A stretch of DNA of 38,728 nucleotides from contig JALIHJ010000089.1 in the NCBI GenBank assembly GCA_022984795.1, forward strand, positions 1 through 38,728, given 5' to 3'. The stretch comes from Fabrea salina (lineage: Eukaryota; Ciliophora; Heterotrichea; Heterotrichida; Fabreidae). The translations under genes were made by a program, and so were the position numbers. This document shows, one piece after another, positions 1-8,732 of the stretch. The stretch's first letter is position 1. Every line of letters begins with the position of its first letter. Below the pieces are notes generated by a model. The model saw only the letters and a list, made by a program, of their open reading frames with translations, was not told the origin of the DNA and made no database searches.

Positions 1-320
1 ACTAACACCCTAACACCCTAACACCCTAACACCTAACACCTAACACCCTAACACCCTAACACCCTAACACCCTAACACCCTAACACCCTAACACCCACCC
101 TAACACCCTAACACCCTAACACCCTAACACCCTAACACCCTAACACCCTAACACCCTAACACCCTAACACCCTAACACCCTAACACCCTAACACCCTAAC
201 ACCCTAACACCCTAACACCCTAACACCCTAACACCCTAACACCCTAACACCCTAACACCCTAACACCCTAACACCCTAACACCCTAACACCCTAACACCC
301 TAACACCTAACACCTAACAC
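1..320. repeat. Left telomere, (CCCTAACA)n
   Basis: About 40 units of the C-rich strand repeat CCCTAACA run from the first base to about position 320. Most units are exact 8-mers. Some 7-mers lacking one C (CACCTAA) occur near 27-45 and at the inner edge (301-320), and there is one irregular unit near 95. The orientation (C-rich strand reading inward from the 5' end) is that of a chromosome end. The repeat is the one I associate with heterotrich ciliates. With the right telomere it shows that the window is a whole macronuclear chromosome. Confidence 0.97.
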
Positions 321-712
321 AGATTCTGGTGTATTATTAAGGGTAGGTAAATGAAGACTTTAAATGCAATTTCAGTTTTGGATAATCTTAACTCCTTAGA
401 GATGAACTGAGTGTAGCATCCATAAAGTACTTAGAACTCAAAATCAAAGCATGACAAAGAAGTTGTTGAGGTTAACAAAGAAGGACTCAGAAGTAACTCA
501 AAGAGAACACTCAATACAACTTAGCGGTTAGCTTAAAGAATCCAAGTTGTGATATGCTACTTAAAGACTGCAGAATCAAACACTTGTTATAGTAATGCTA
601 GTTTATTATTAAATTAAATCGACCAAGTAGTTGTTGCTGAATATCCCTAAATCATTATGCATCAAGAACCAGCAACCAAACAAGTTAATCAATAATTGGA
701 TAATGAATAAGA
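321..712. other. Left subtelomeric spacer with a partial repeat copy
   Basis: No gene is visible. The segment 445-525 resembles the start of the diverged repeats at 2463 and 4016. It opens with a caaagca-ga block and holds actcaatacaacttagc (509-525), which matches 4057-4073 at 15 of 17 positions. The rest is A+T-rich spacer between the telomere and the 3' end of the ATPase gene. Confidence 0.5.
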
Positions 713-2173
713 TTAGTTATCTTGCTCGTTAATTAATTCTTTTAAGAACTCCGAGTCACCATGCTCTCCGAAGTAAACCCTCATAGCTGATTCAGAGACT
801 CTTGAGTTGAATGTTATAGACCCTCTGTCTAGTCTCCTCATCAAATTGTCTTCAATAAGCCCTAGAAACAAGTTTTTCATATCGGTGGGAAGTTTCATTA
901 CTGAGTTTTGGAAAAGAGGCTTAACCAATTCTTCCAATTCAGATTTGTCAACTTTTGAATCCTTGATTTGAGTCTCCAGTGTAGTTAAGCGCTTTTTGAT
1001 GCTTTCTTTTAAGTACTCCCTCAAGGTCATTTCATTGGAGTAAACACAGAACTCGTAGAACTTTCTCAAAGATCCATGGCACTTCAAATAGACTTGTAAC
1101 TCTTGATTAGGTGGTGATTTCCCATACATTTCAGCTACTTGTTTCATCCAGTTGATGGCTTCTTCTCCTTCTTGGTAACTAAACAAGAATTCATGCACAT
1201 CGCATTCTTCATCAATTATGCTGAGGGACTTAATTCGTGCTGGAAGGTGTTGATCACTGCTTACCAGGATGACTTTGGCTAGCCTCTTTCCAGCGAAATC
1301 AATCACCAGTTCTTTAATGAAGCCAGCCCCTTCTGAAGATTTGTAGTCGCCTTGTAGGATGTCTTGCACGTTGTCGAAAATGAGGACTGGCTTCTTTCCT
1401 TGCTCAATCAAGTCTTTCAGACAGTCTCCGAGCATAATTTTGTTATTTCTTGAGTAACCTTGAGCTCCCAAAACTGAGTAAAGGTTCAGCCACAGATTCT
1501 CCTTTTGTTCTTTCAAGTCTACGTACACAGAAACAAACTGGGTCTTAGTGTCTGAGTACTTTTTGAGCATGTCAGGTTTGCTCAGCACATGGCAAAGTCT
1601 CTCCATAAAGGTAGACTTGCCTATGCCTTTGGGTCCGTAGACCACGTCAACCCCCCTGCGGATAGGCTTTTCAAGATGGTTGATCCACTTTTGAGTGAGT
1701 TCAGGGTTTTCAATCAAGGGACCTTCTACTTCTGGTGCTAGCTTGGGCTGAATTAGAGTCTCTTTGATTTTTTGGACGCTGAATTGGGGGTCTTTAAGCC
1801 CGATCTCTATATTATTGTTTTGAAGTTGTTCTTTGTTGAATTTCCTTTGGTTCATGTAGGTCAGGTAGGCTACAAAGACTGCGAGGAAGGATATAGCTGC
1901 ATTCGGAGGAATAATTCTTAGCCAAGGAGGGAAGTTGACGACTTCGTAGATTTCTGTGCCTTCCTCAACAGTGAGGTTGTCTTGCTTGAGCTTTTTCCAC
2001 ACAATGCCGTCACCGCTTGCGAATAAGGACTTTCCGCCTATTTCAGCGATACTTTCTCCTTGGGTGAACCTTTCGAATCTGACTTTGTAAAGTCTCAAGT
2101 CTCCGGAGTATCCCTGGGGAACTCTGAGCTTGTGGAAGTTGCGGACGACTCGACTGAACATTTTATTAGCCAT
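713..2173 (-). CDS. Membrane-anchored P-loop ATPase (STAND/AAA-like) with lipoyl-like N-terminal domain
   Basis: The protein has 486 residues. Residues 1-20 are basic and amphipathic, like a mitochondrial presequence. Residues 37-78 resemble the hairpin of a biotinyl/lipoyl carrier domain (QGESIAEIGG, then GDGIVWK, then EEGTEIYEV), but I see no modifiable lysine in a typical DKA/MKM context. One membrane helix lies at about 88-107. A nucleoside-triphosphatase domain follows, with Walker A GPKGIGKST at 180-188 and Walker B PVLIFDN at 262-268, then a helical C-terminal half with sensor-like VILVSSD. The order suggests an ATPase tethered to an inner membrane, with the soluble domain on one face; that is inference. 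It is the only intact gene in the left subtelomere and starts at ATG 2173. I cannot name an ortholog. Confidence 0.85.
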   Translation of the reverse strand: MANKMFSRVVRNFHKLRVPQGYSGDLRLYKVRFERFTQGESIAEIGGKSLFASGDGIVWKKLKQDNLTVEEGTEIYEVVNFPPWLRIIPPNAAISFLAVFVAYLTYMNQRKFNKEQLQNNNIEIGLKDPQFSVQKIKETLIQPKLAPEVEGPLIENPELTQKWINHLEKPIRRGVDVVYGPKGIGKSTFMERLCHVLSKPDMLKKYSDTKTQFVSVYVDLKEQKENLWLNLYSVLGAQGYSRNNKIMLGDCLKDLIEQGKKPVLIFDNVQDILQGDYKSSEGAGFIKELVIDFAGKRLAKVILVSSDQHLPARIKSLSIIDEECDVHEFLFSYQEGEEAINWMKQVAEMYGKSPPNQELQVYLKCHGSLRKFYEFCVYSNEMTLREYLKESIKKRLTTLETQIKDSKVDKSELEELVKPLFQNSVMKLPTDMKNLFLGLIEDNLMRRLDRGSITFNSRVSESAMRVYFGEHGDSEFLKELINEQDN

Positions 2174-2929
2174 TGAATTAAGGGATATGAGTTTGACTGG
2201 GTTATAGCAACTAGGACTTGGTTGAATTAATCAATGGGTTAGGGTGATGTCTGAAAGATGATCTTAGAGTCTACGGGATTCTGATTAGCAATGTGAGTTT
2301 ACTAAGTTAAAGTCTAGGACATAGAAGGCTGGAGGCAGTGAGTAAACTTGGAAGGTTATGAGTGGACACCCATCAGAGAGAAGTCTGAAGAGAACATAGC
2401 TGTGAATAAGTAATTAGAGCATCTGCATGCTAAGCTAGTAATCACAATGTTCATGCACAGTACAAACAAAGCAAGAAATCAACGAAGAAAACTCTGAGTC
2501 TCATCTAACAGAACTTAAAACTTAGACAACAGATTGATCCGAGAAGACGAATAGTTACTTCTCTGTATAGGTTGAATAATTCTTAAAGTAGTCAAAATAA
2601 GAAATGATTTGATGGACTTTGCAATGCTTAGAGTTTGCTTTGTAAAGTGCAGTAGAGGAAAGGCACCACTCTGTAAATAGGTTGCTGATTAAGTAGCAGG
2701 GTTTGAAACCACTGGGAACTTCTTCATAATTTCTGGGTCAAACAGAAGTAGAGGAAAGTAACTAACATGCACACTGGAAAGAAAGAAGTCCAGAGTATCA
2801 AGTGAAGTAAATAGTGAAGGACAAGAAAAGCACCCTGAACACAGAATGAAAAACAATATAACAAACACTTGAAAATTGGTAATGAAATGAAACTGGTTGT
2901 GGATCTAGGCAATGAGCTCAAACTTAGGA
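2174..2929. other. Left spacer upstream of the ATPase gene
   Basis: No intact gene. It contains the presumed promoter of the ATPase gene (including gttagggtg near 2237, a 9-base telomere-like word) and repeat copy A (2463-2775). Short open frames here, including a hydrophobic minus-strand one over 2724-2921, have no recognisable protein content. The last 70 bases may already belong to the LBP/BPI relic that follows, since a coding-like stretch begins near 2868. Confidence 0.5.
2463..2775. repeat. Diverged direct repeat, copy A
   Basis: This segment is collinear with 4016-4400. Shared blocks in the same order include caaacaaagcaaga at the start, atagttacttctctgtat (2551-2568 against 4116-4134), aataagaaatgattt (2596-2610 against about 4180), tttgcaatg followed by ttaga, and gtttgaaa-ccactg near 2701. 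Identity looks moderate and copy B carries small insertions. The two copies flank the LBP/BPI relic, so an old tandem duplication is the simplest reading. Confidence 0.7.
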
Positions 2930-4001
2930 ATGGAACCGGTACTTAAACAGCAAAGGAATAGGGAAGGACTGGTACGGAATCGAAGTGTACTACATAGTGC
3001 TTTACGAATAAACTTCAGTGTCAGTGACTCTGCGTCTTGTTGAGCACACTAACAAGTACATTCTCAAATTGAAGGAGTGTGCTAAACTGACTCCAAGTAC
3101 CACACAGCTTCCGAGTAGAAGAGTTTGGAAGGATTGCACAAACTAACTGTACAAATGGAGATATCTGGAAGGAGCGCAAAACCAGTAGTGACCATTGAAG
3201 ACATTAAGTTTGAGCACAGTTGGATAGGTGACATTTCTAACTAGATCACAGCAGCAAGGGAGACATAGAACACGAAATAAACAAGTCAATTCAGGGGTCA
3301 CTCCAGAGTCTTTGTCTTCAATCTCGACAACTACCCAATACCCATTGACTACTCACTTACTTATGACAACTACACTGAAATCTAAGCTCTGAAAATATTC
3401 ATAGACACCAACGATCCCGACTACAACCCTACTTGCCAGACTTTGAAAGTAAAGAGAAACAAATCCAGATCATACTTACTGCTATACCTTGAACACAGGC
3501 TATACTGAGCTTACAAAATAGACATAATCACCTGTAACATTACTGAACAAATGATTCCTTCTAGTTAAACTACTCCCTGGGAAAAACACACTGGAATGTT
3601 TGTTAGTAAGTAAAAGACACCTAACTCAATATCCAGTGCTTTGTAGGACAAAGGACTCATTTAAGAAACTACTGACTTGAATAGCGAGTCAACACTGTGC
3701 TGTTTTCCAAAACTCAATACAGTTCAACACCACAGCAATTGTAAAGGACTGGGTTCTAGACGACTTGAAAGTAGAGTCAATAAAGGTATTGCAAAACACC
3801 CTAAACACTAGCATCGATATTAAAGGCCCTAAATCAACACTCAAATTTATCATTGAGGCTGCCTTACCTACTATTGACAAGAAGCTACAAGAAGGGATTC
3901 TTCTGTCCAACTCTAAATACTCTACTTACAACGAAAGAACAGTGTATATTGAAACTACAATCACAATGCCATACGAAGAAAAGATTTTTGTTGATGCCTA
4001 G
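2930..4001 (+). pseudogene. Relic of an LBP/BPI/CETP-family lipid-binding protein gene
   Basis: Several open stretches on the plus strand join, in order, into the outline of the bactericidal/permeability-increasing and lipopolysaccharide-binding fold. Around 3150-3240 there is a strand-rich segment with AKPVVTIEDI, comparable to the GKPTIT-SS region of BPI. Around 3330-3400 comes IPIDYSLTYDNYTEI, matching the family's IDYSL segment. Around 3530 comes NITEQMIPSS, matching the DDMIP motif. Finally 3681-4001 is fully open for 106 codons and ends with LPTIDKKLQEG, like the family's LP-VNEKLQKGFPLP, followed by a terminal strand and a TAG. The middle frame carries about nine in-frame stops, and the frame changes at least twice, so the gene is dead under the standard code. 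The 5' limit is uncertain. In animals this family binds lipid or LPS; the ciliate function is unknown. Confidence 0.75.
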
Positions 4002-4922
4002 TGCTTTGAGAAGTCCAAACAAAGCAAGAGATGAAGACAACTCTAAGAATGAGTGATCTCAATACGACTTAGCATTGCGACAACACTCAAAAGTAAACAG
4101 ATCTAGGAAGACTGAATAGTTTACTTCTCTGTATTGGTAAATAATTCATTAAAGTAGTTATTCCTAAAGTGTTAGTAGGAATAAGAAATGATTTTGATGG
4201 AATTTGCAATGTTTAGACCTTTTCTAGAGTGTATGCTTAGTTACTTAGTAGAGGAACTTGATGTCATGACTAGTTTGTGTGAAGGGCTATTGAGTTAAGT
4301 AACAAGGTTTGAAAACCACTGAACTTCTTCACAAAGAACAAAAGACAAACAGAAAGCATGGAAAAGTAAAGGAAACTAACTATAATACACAACTAAGCAC
4401 TAGAGTATTGGAAAAGTGGGAAACAACAATGTTGCTTAGGATATTTCTACCTAGACTGAACTCTAAAGTTCTTATTAGTTGAAAGAACTTACTAGGGGAT
4501 TATGACAACATAGAGTTAGCCTACTGACATCGAGTGTAAAGCCAGAACAACAACCAAGACTCAAAAAGACAGTTCATAAACAAACACCAGAATAACAACT
4601 CATTGCTAGTCTTAAAGCAGTAGTGTTGAATTAGCAGGTGTCTATAACTAAGGAATGCAAAGTACTCAAACAGACCAATCAAACTCTGAATACTTGTCTA
4701 TTTAATTCTAGGTTGAGTAAGACTAGTTCTTTATACAAACAGAAACTCAGTGCTTGTAAAGAAGTGACTAAAGAAACAACACCTAGTGAGATCTTTTAAA
4801 TAGTCAATCATTAGACACTCAAGTATTTAGGAACCAAACCTAGCTGAGTTTCTACTAGAAACAAGTCAGTCGAGCAAGGCATTACTTCCAAAACATAAAC
4901 AGACAAAACACTCTAATCATCT
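4002..4922. other. Spacer between the LBP/BPI relic and the core genes
   Basis: Apart from repeat copy B in its first 400 bases, I see no gene, RNA or terminator. The remaining 500 bases are mixed A+T-rich sequence with stops in all frames. It marks the boundary between the decaying left subtelomere and the compact core. Confidence 0.6.
4016..4400. repeat. Diverged direct repeat, copy B
   Basis: Second copy of the repeat at 2463-2775, about 1.55 kb downstream and beginning 15 bp after the stop of the LBP/BPI relic. It keeps the same block order, with extra sequence (for example between 4150 and 4180 and after 4230). The bases just before both copies also look alike (aatcacaatg upstream of each), so the duplicated unit may have included the end of the lipid-binding gene. 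Confidence 0.7.
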
Positions 4923-6638
4923 TTAATCATTAATCATTAAACAGAATGGACGACCGTAGTGCTTGAGAGTCATGGTTTCTTGAGAAGTGTTCTTCTTTAA
5001 ACTCTGGAACTCGTCAGCTACTCCTTCAGTCCAGTTGTCAGGAACTAGAATGTACTCAGCAGCACTCATAGTTAGTGTCTGGGATTTCCCGAGGACTGGT
5101 TCCTTGAGCAGTTTGTATTCAATGTACTGCCCGTTCTCTACAAGGTTAGTGTTGTGCTTGAAGTTTTGAGGGGAGTCGTACAACTTCACAAACTCTTTGG
5201 AGTTTCCTACTTTAGCCCTAGCAAGAATGTGGGCAAACTCGTGCAGGAAACAAATCAGTGTAGAAGCTTTGTAGAGTTGCTGACTAGGGTGTTCCTCAGA
5301 CTTTCTCTTCTTTGGGACTTCAGAACTAGTAATGGACTTCACTAGTCTGTAGTCCTTGATCAGCACAGTTCTCGTCATCAAAGAAACTCCACAACCATCA
5401 AGTATGTCTGGGTTGCAGAGGTAAGTTTCTTGAAGAGTTGCTTCTAGAATGGATTCGTAGTTTTCTTGCAGATCCTTGTCTACTTCAGCACAGTAACTGG
5501 ACTTCACAAAGGGAGTCAGCATAACAGCCTTGATGTTGTCTATGAACTCATCAGGCATCTTGACACTGAAAGTAGTTTCTTGAGCAAGGAAGTTGCTCAT
5601 AGTGCTGGTAAAAAGGCGGATAGTTCCTGAACCTCTGAAATCGAAGAAGTACATCAGTCGGTCACAGAGGTATACTTGGATTTGCTTGTCCCCAGAAAGT
5701 TTCAGTTTGAGCCAGATTCCCATCAAACTGTTCATGGACAGGAAACTCCAGAGTTGCTTGAATGCTTCTACAGCTGATAGGCTGAACTTCTCTTCATCTA
5801 GTAAAGCTTCAAACAGCACTTGGATGGATTCCTTAGTTGCTTCAGTGAAGTTGAATTCTGAACTGGGTTGGTACTTTGGAGGGTATTGGTAGAATCCAGG
5901 TTCTTGACTAAGAGTTTGAAGGTCTTGTTTCAAATTCCTGAACTCACTGACCTTCTTCTCAATTCTAGAGTGTCCCTTTGTAATAGAATTCAGTTTGTCC
6001 CAAATAAAGGAGTCCATTTTGTTGACTGCTTTGAGGAACTCCTTTTCTTGGGCAGTGAATCCTTGGGTAGAGCAAGAACTAAACTTTCCCTGGAGTTTAG
6101 CCTTTACTCTGAGAGGCCCTTCTTCATAGCAGTTCAAGCACCTTATAAGGGAACCAGATGCACTGTAGTAATTCCCGAAGCATGAACCGCAGTTTTCGCA
6201 TGGGATTTCCTTTATCCCAGCTTTTTCTTTGGCACAAAACACGCATTTTAGGTTCCCATAACGATCTGGAACTAAGAACTTCTTCAGGAATGGGAACTTG
6301 CACAGAGAGCATTCAAGCTTTTTTGATCTTAAGCACTGCTCACAAACTACTTCATCAGAAACATTGAAGTAGAGGAGGGATTTGTTCTTAGCGCACAGAT
6401 TGCAGGTTTTTAACAGCATATCTGTCCAAGAAAAGCATATCTGGCACTTGAAGGTTTGGTCTGAGCAATAGAAAAGGTCTAATTTCGGGAAAAGATTATT
6501 GCATACACTGCAATGCTCCTCCTCAAGAAGCTTCTCTTCACAATAAAAGCACTTGAGACACAGTGTCTGACTGTTGAACACAGCTCTGATGCTTTCAACC
6601 AAAGATTTGCAATTTGAGCAATCCATTTTATATCCCAT
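4923..6638 (-). CDS. CxxC-array protein with C-terminal HEFAH metallopeptidase-like domain
   Basis: The protein has 571 residues. Residues 7-170 contain at least ten CxxC pairs (7/10, 27/30, 43/46, 65/68, 79/82, 99/102, 110/113, 132/135, 147/150, 167/170), spaced like a run of small treble-clef or LIM/RING-type zinc knuckles. A helical linker follows. A domain of about 300 residues then carries HEFAH at 466-470, the HExxH zinc-binding and catalytic signature of metallopeptidases, with EGVADEF at 538-544 as a possible third-ligand helix about 70 residues later. The array probably binds zinc and recruits partners; the C-terminal half may be an active peptidase, but that is inference from the motif. 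ATG 6638 is used; a second ATG four codons later would also keep every motif. I recognise no named family. Confidence 0.8.
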   Translation of the reverse strand: MGYKMDCSNCKSLVESIRAVFNSQTLCLKCFYCEEKLLEEEHCSVCNNLFPKLDLFYCSDQTFKCQICFSWTDMLLKTCNLCAKNKSLLYFNVSDEVVCEQCLRSKKLECSLCKFPFLKKFLVPDRYGNLKCVFCAKEKAGIKEIPCENCGSCFGNYYSASGSLIRCLNCYEEGPLRVKAKLQGKFSSCSTQGFTAQEKEFLKAVNKMDSFIWDKLNSITKGHSRIEKKVSEFRNLKQDLQTLSQEPGFYQYPPKYQPSSEFNFTEATKESIQVLFEALLDEEKFSLSAVEAFKQLWSFLSMNSLMGIWLKLKLSGDKQIQVYLCDRLMYFFDFRGSGTIRLFTSTMSNFLAQETTFSVKMPDEFIDNIKAVMLTPFVKSSYCAEVDKDLQENYESILEATLQETYLCNPDILDGCGVSLMTRTVLIKDYRLVKSITSSEVPKKRKSEEHPSQQLYKASTLICFLHEFAHILARAKVGNSKEFVKLYDSPQNFKHNTNLVENGQYIEYKLLKEPVLGKSQTLTMSAAEYILVPDNWTEGVADEFQSLKKNTSQETMTLKHYGRPFCLMIND

Positions 6639-7002
6639 TTCGCACTTAAACTTATTCTCAATTCTGTTCCTGTTTTGATTAGCTCATGAAAACTCGGCAC
6701 AAAAGGCTGGTTACCCATAGGAATTGCCGCTCAAACACAACTACTGAAACGATCCTCAGAGCACTAGAGAGCGGGTTTATAGATTCTACTAGAATAATCT
6801 AAAGGAATTCACAGAACAATGAAACAAAAACAAATTTGAACTGAGACTGCCCATAAATAGACAAATTCAAGGACTTTAAACTTTAAATAATACCTGATTT
6901 GATTGAATGATCCAAAACAGAGTAATTGGGCTTAAATTTTTTTATTTAATACGTTATCTAGCCCTTGGGCCTCTGGGTAATTGGGCTTAAATTTAATTTA
7001 AA
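6639..7002. promoter_or_regulatory. Divergent promoter region with a spaced 18-bp direct repeat
   Basis: This 364-bp gap separates two divergent start codons and is by far the longest in the core. The word gtaattgggcttaaattt occurs exactly at 6922-6939 and 6977-6994, 55 bp apart, the second copy ending 8 bp before the ATG of the LNR gene. Two exact copies so near one start suggest a regulatory element or a recent local duplication. No RNA gene is visible. Confidence 0.55.
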
Positions 7003-8322
7003 ATGTTTGTGATCCTAAGCGTTGTGATTCCACTTGTAGTAGGGCAAAGTTGCTCTAGTGACTGCCTTAGAAAAAAAGGCGACGGAAAATGCGACTACCT
7101 GGATTGCTATACTCAGGGATGTGAGTATGACGGAGGGGATTGTGAGTATATGGATTGCCGACAATGCTCAAACAACATGCTTGGAGATGGCACCTGTGAA
7201 GAGATATGCAATGTTTACGAATGTGGGTTCGACGGGGGAGACTGCAAGCAATGCACTCCTGAGTGTGAAACTTCTAAAGTAAGGAATTTTATATGCAACG
7301 AAGAATGCAACAATGAAGCATGTGGGTATGACGGAGGAGACTGCAACCAATGCGCAGAAGGGTGCCCAGTAGCACTGCTCAACGATGGGAAGTGCGACCC
7401 AGTATGCGACAACAAAGAATGCGAATATGATGAGAATGACTGTGGTGTGGTTTGCATTGACGGTTGCAAAGAAAACCAAATAGGGGATGGAGTGTGTGAC
7501 GAGGGGTGTAACAACATTGAGTGCCGATTTGATGGAAAAGACTGTGTAGAGTGCTCTGAAGGGTGTCCTGAATCACTTTTGGGAAACGGGAATTGTGACA
7601 CTCAATGTTTAAATGAAGCCTGCAACTACGACGGAGGAGACTGCCCAAACACTTGTCCTGACGACTGCAAGAGTTCTAAAAACGGAGACGGAACTTGCCA
7701 AGAAGAATGCAACATTGAAGATTGTAACTTTGATGGAGGAGATTGTGAACAGTGCACAGAGGGTTGCTTTAACATTAATTTAGGCAACGGAAAGTGTGAT
7801 GACGTCTGCAACGTTAAGAAGTGCAACTTCGACAAAGGAGACTGTGGAAGTTATTGCGCAAACAACTGCGAAACATTGAAACTAAACAATGGGGTTTGTG
7901 AGTCAGAGTGCAACAATTTTGATTGCAACTTTGACGGAGGGGACTGTTCTAAGTGCACCGAAGAGTGCCTTGTCTCCAATTTAGGGAACGGCAATTGTGA
8001 ACCTGAGTGTAATAATGAAGACTGCAACTACGATAGCGGAGATTGTGGAGAAGTGTGCTATGAAGGATGTCCTTTAAAAGTGATAGGAGACGGGAACTGC
8101 AACCAGGCTTGCAATCTAGAACAGTGTGACTTTGACGGAGGCGACTGTCTTAGTAAACTCTGTTTTGAGAACTACAACTGTGAGCAAGAAATGATAAGGA
8201 ACGGGAGGTGTGACTTTGAGTGTTACAACCAAGAGTGTGCCTTTGACGCAGGAGATTGTTACTTGGAGGTATCAAGTGCCTTTGATCTGAGGTTGGGGTT
8301 GGTTTTATTCACACTTGGGTAA
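7003..8322 (+). CDS. Secreted or surface protein made of 12 LNR (Lin12/Notch) repeats
   Basis: The protein has 439 residues. Residues 1-15 form a short signal peptide (MFVILSVVIPLVVGQ). Nearly all the rest is twelve consecutive LNR modules of about 31-33 residues, each with six cysteines and the calcium-binding ending FDGGDC or a close variant (YDGGDC, YDENDC, FDKGDC, FDAGDC). In animals LNRs bind Ca2+ and cover the protease site of Notch, normally as three copies. Here there is no EGF, heterodimerisation or ankyrin domain. The C-terminus ends in a weak hydrophobic stretch (about 425-439) that could be a GPI-attachment signal or simply a tail. A calcium-stabilised extracellular rod or matrix role is inference. 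The ATG lies just after the 18-bp repeat, and the stop is 14 bp before the next gene's ATG. Confidence 0.93.
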   Translation: MFVILSVVIPLVVGQSCSSDCLRKKGDGKCDYLDCYTQGCEYDGGDCEYMDCRQCSNNMLGDGTCEEICNVYECGFDGGDCKQCTPECETSKVRNFICNEECNNEACGYDGGDCNQCAEGCPVALLNDGKCDPVCDNKECEYDENDCGVVCIDGCKENQIGDGVCDEGCNNIECRFDGKDCVECSEGCPESLLGNGNCDTQCLNEACNYDGGDCPNTCPDDCKSSKNGDGTCQEECNIEDCNFDGGDCEQCTEGCFNINLGNGKCDDVCNVKKCNFDKGDCGSYCANNCETLKLNNGVCESECNNFDCNFDGGDCSKCTEECLVSNLGNGNCEPECNNEDCNYDSGDCGEVCYEGCPLKVIGDGNCNQACNLEQCDFDGGDCLSKLCFENYNCEQEMIRNGRCDFECYNQECAFDAGDCYLEVSSAFDLRLGLVLFTLG

Positions 8323-8336
8323 GTTAATGATGATAA

Positions 8337-8720
8337 ATGTCTAACTCAGACGATGTAGTGGCTGAACTGTCCTCAAAACTCCTTTTGGGGTGGTGCATGT
8401 TGGATGCCCACTGTGGAGAGTGCGGGAGTCCACTTATGCGTGACAGAGACAATAAGAATTACTGTTGTGGGTGTAAAGTGTATGTTAATGAAAACAGAAT
8501 GCCTTTGAGAGAGGAAGCCAAAAGGAATGAGGTACCTGAGGAACCCTTTATAGCACAAAACGATAGAGTTTCTGAGGCAAATGAGTACATCAAGGGCTTA
8601 CTTGAGTCTAAAATGAGGTCCTTGGCAGAAAGACTCGCGAGGACTGAGAGCATGCAAGAGTCCGATGACATAATTGAGGTTATTAGGAAGTGCAACAGTC
8701 TCAAAAAGGAACTGGTTTAA
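8337..8720 (+). CDS. ZNRD2: ZNRD2-family zinc-ribbon protein (Sjogren/scleroderma autoantigen 1 type)
   Basis: The protein has 127 residues. The N-terminal half matches the family signature: a leucine-rich helix ending LLLGWCMLDAHC, then CGECGSPLMRDRDN, then a second pair CCGC, forming a four-cysteine zinc ribbon at about 26-46. The C-terminal half is a charged helix. In animals ZNRD2 is a small protein linked to mitotic and centromere proteins and to tankyrase-interacting complexes; its ciliate role is not known. It follows the LNR gene on the same strand with only 14 bp between stop and start, and is tail-to-tail with the kinase gene (12 bp apart). Confidence 0.82.
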   Translation: MSNSDDVVAELSSKLLLGWCMLDAHCGECGSPLMRDRDNKNYCCGCKVYVNENRMPLREEAKRNEVPEEPFIAQNDRVSEANEYIKGLLESKMRSLAERLARTESMQESDDIIEVIRKCNSLKKELV

Positions 8721-8732
8721 TTAGTAGCTTAA

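Noticed and set aside
2233-2244. Internal telomere-like word gttagggtg as a chromosome-fusion scar
   Set aside because: Only nine bases match, which is expected about twice by chance in a window of this size. It is kept only as weak support for the promoter-word idea.
2724-2921. Hydrophobic 65-codon minus-strand frame
   Set aside because: It lies over repeat copy A and the edge of the lipid-binding relic, has no neighbour support, and is short enough to occur by chance.
7168-7835. Several serine/histidine-rich minus-strand frames over the LNR gene
   Set aside because: They mirror the repetitive cysteine and glycine codons of the LNR array and share no protein features.
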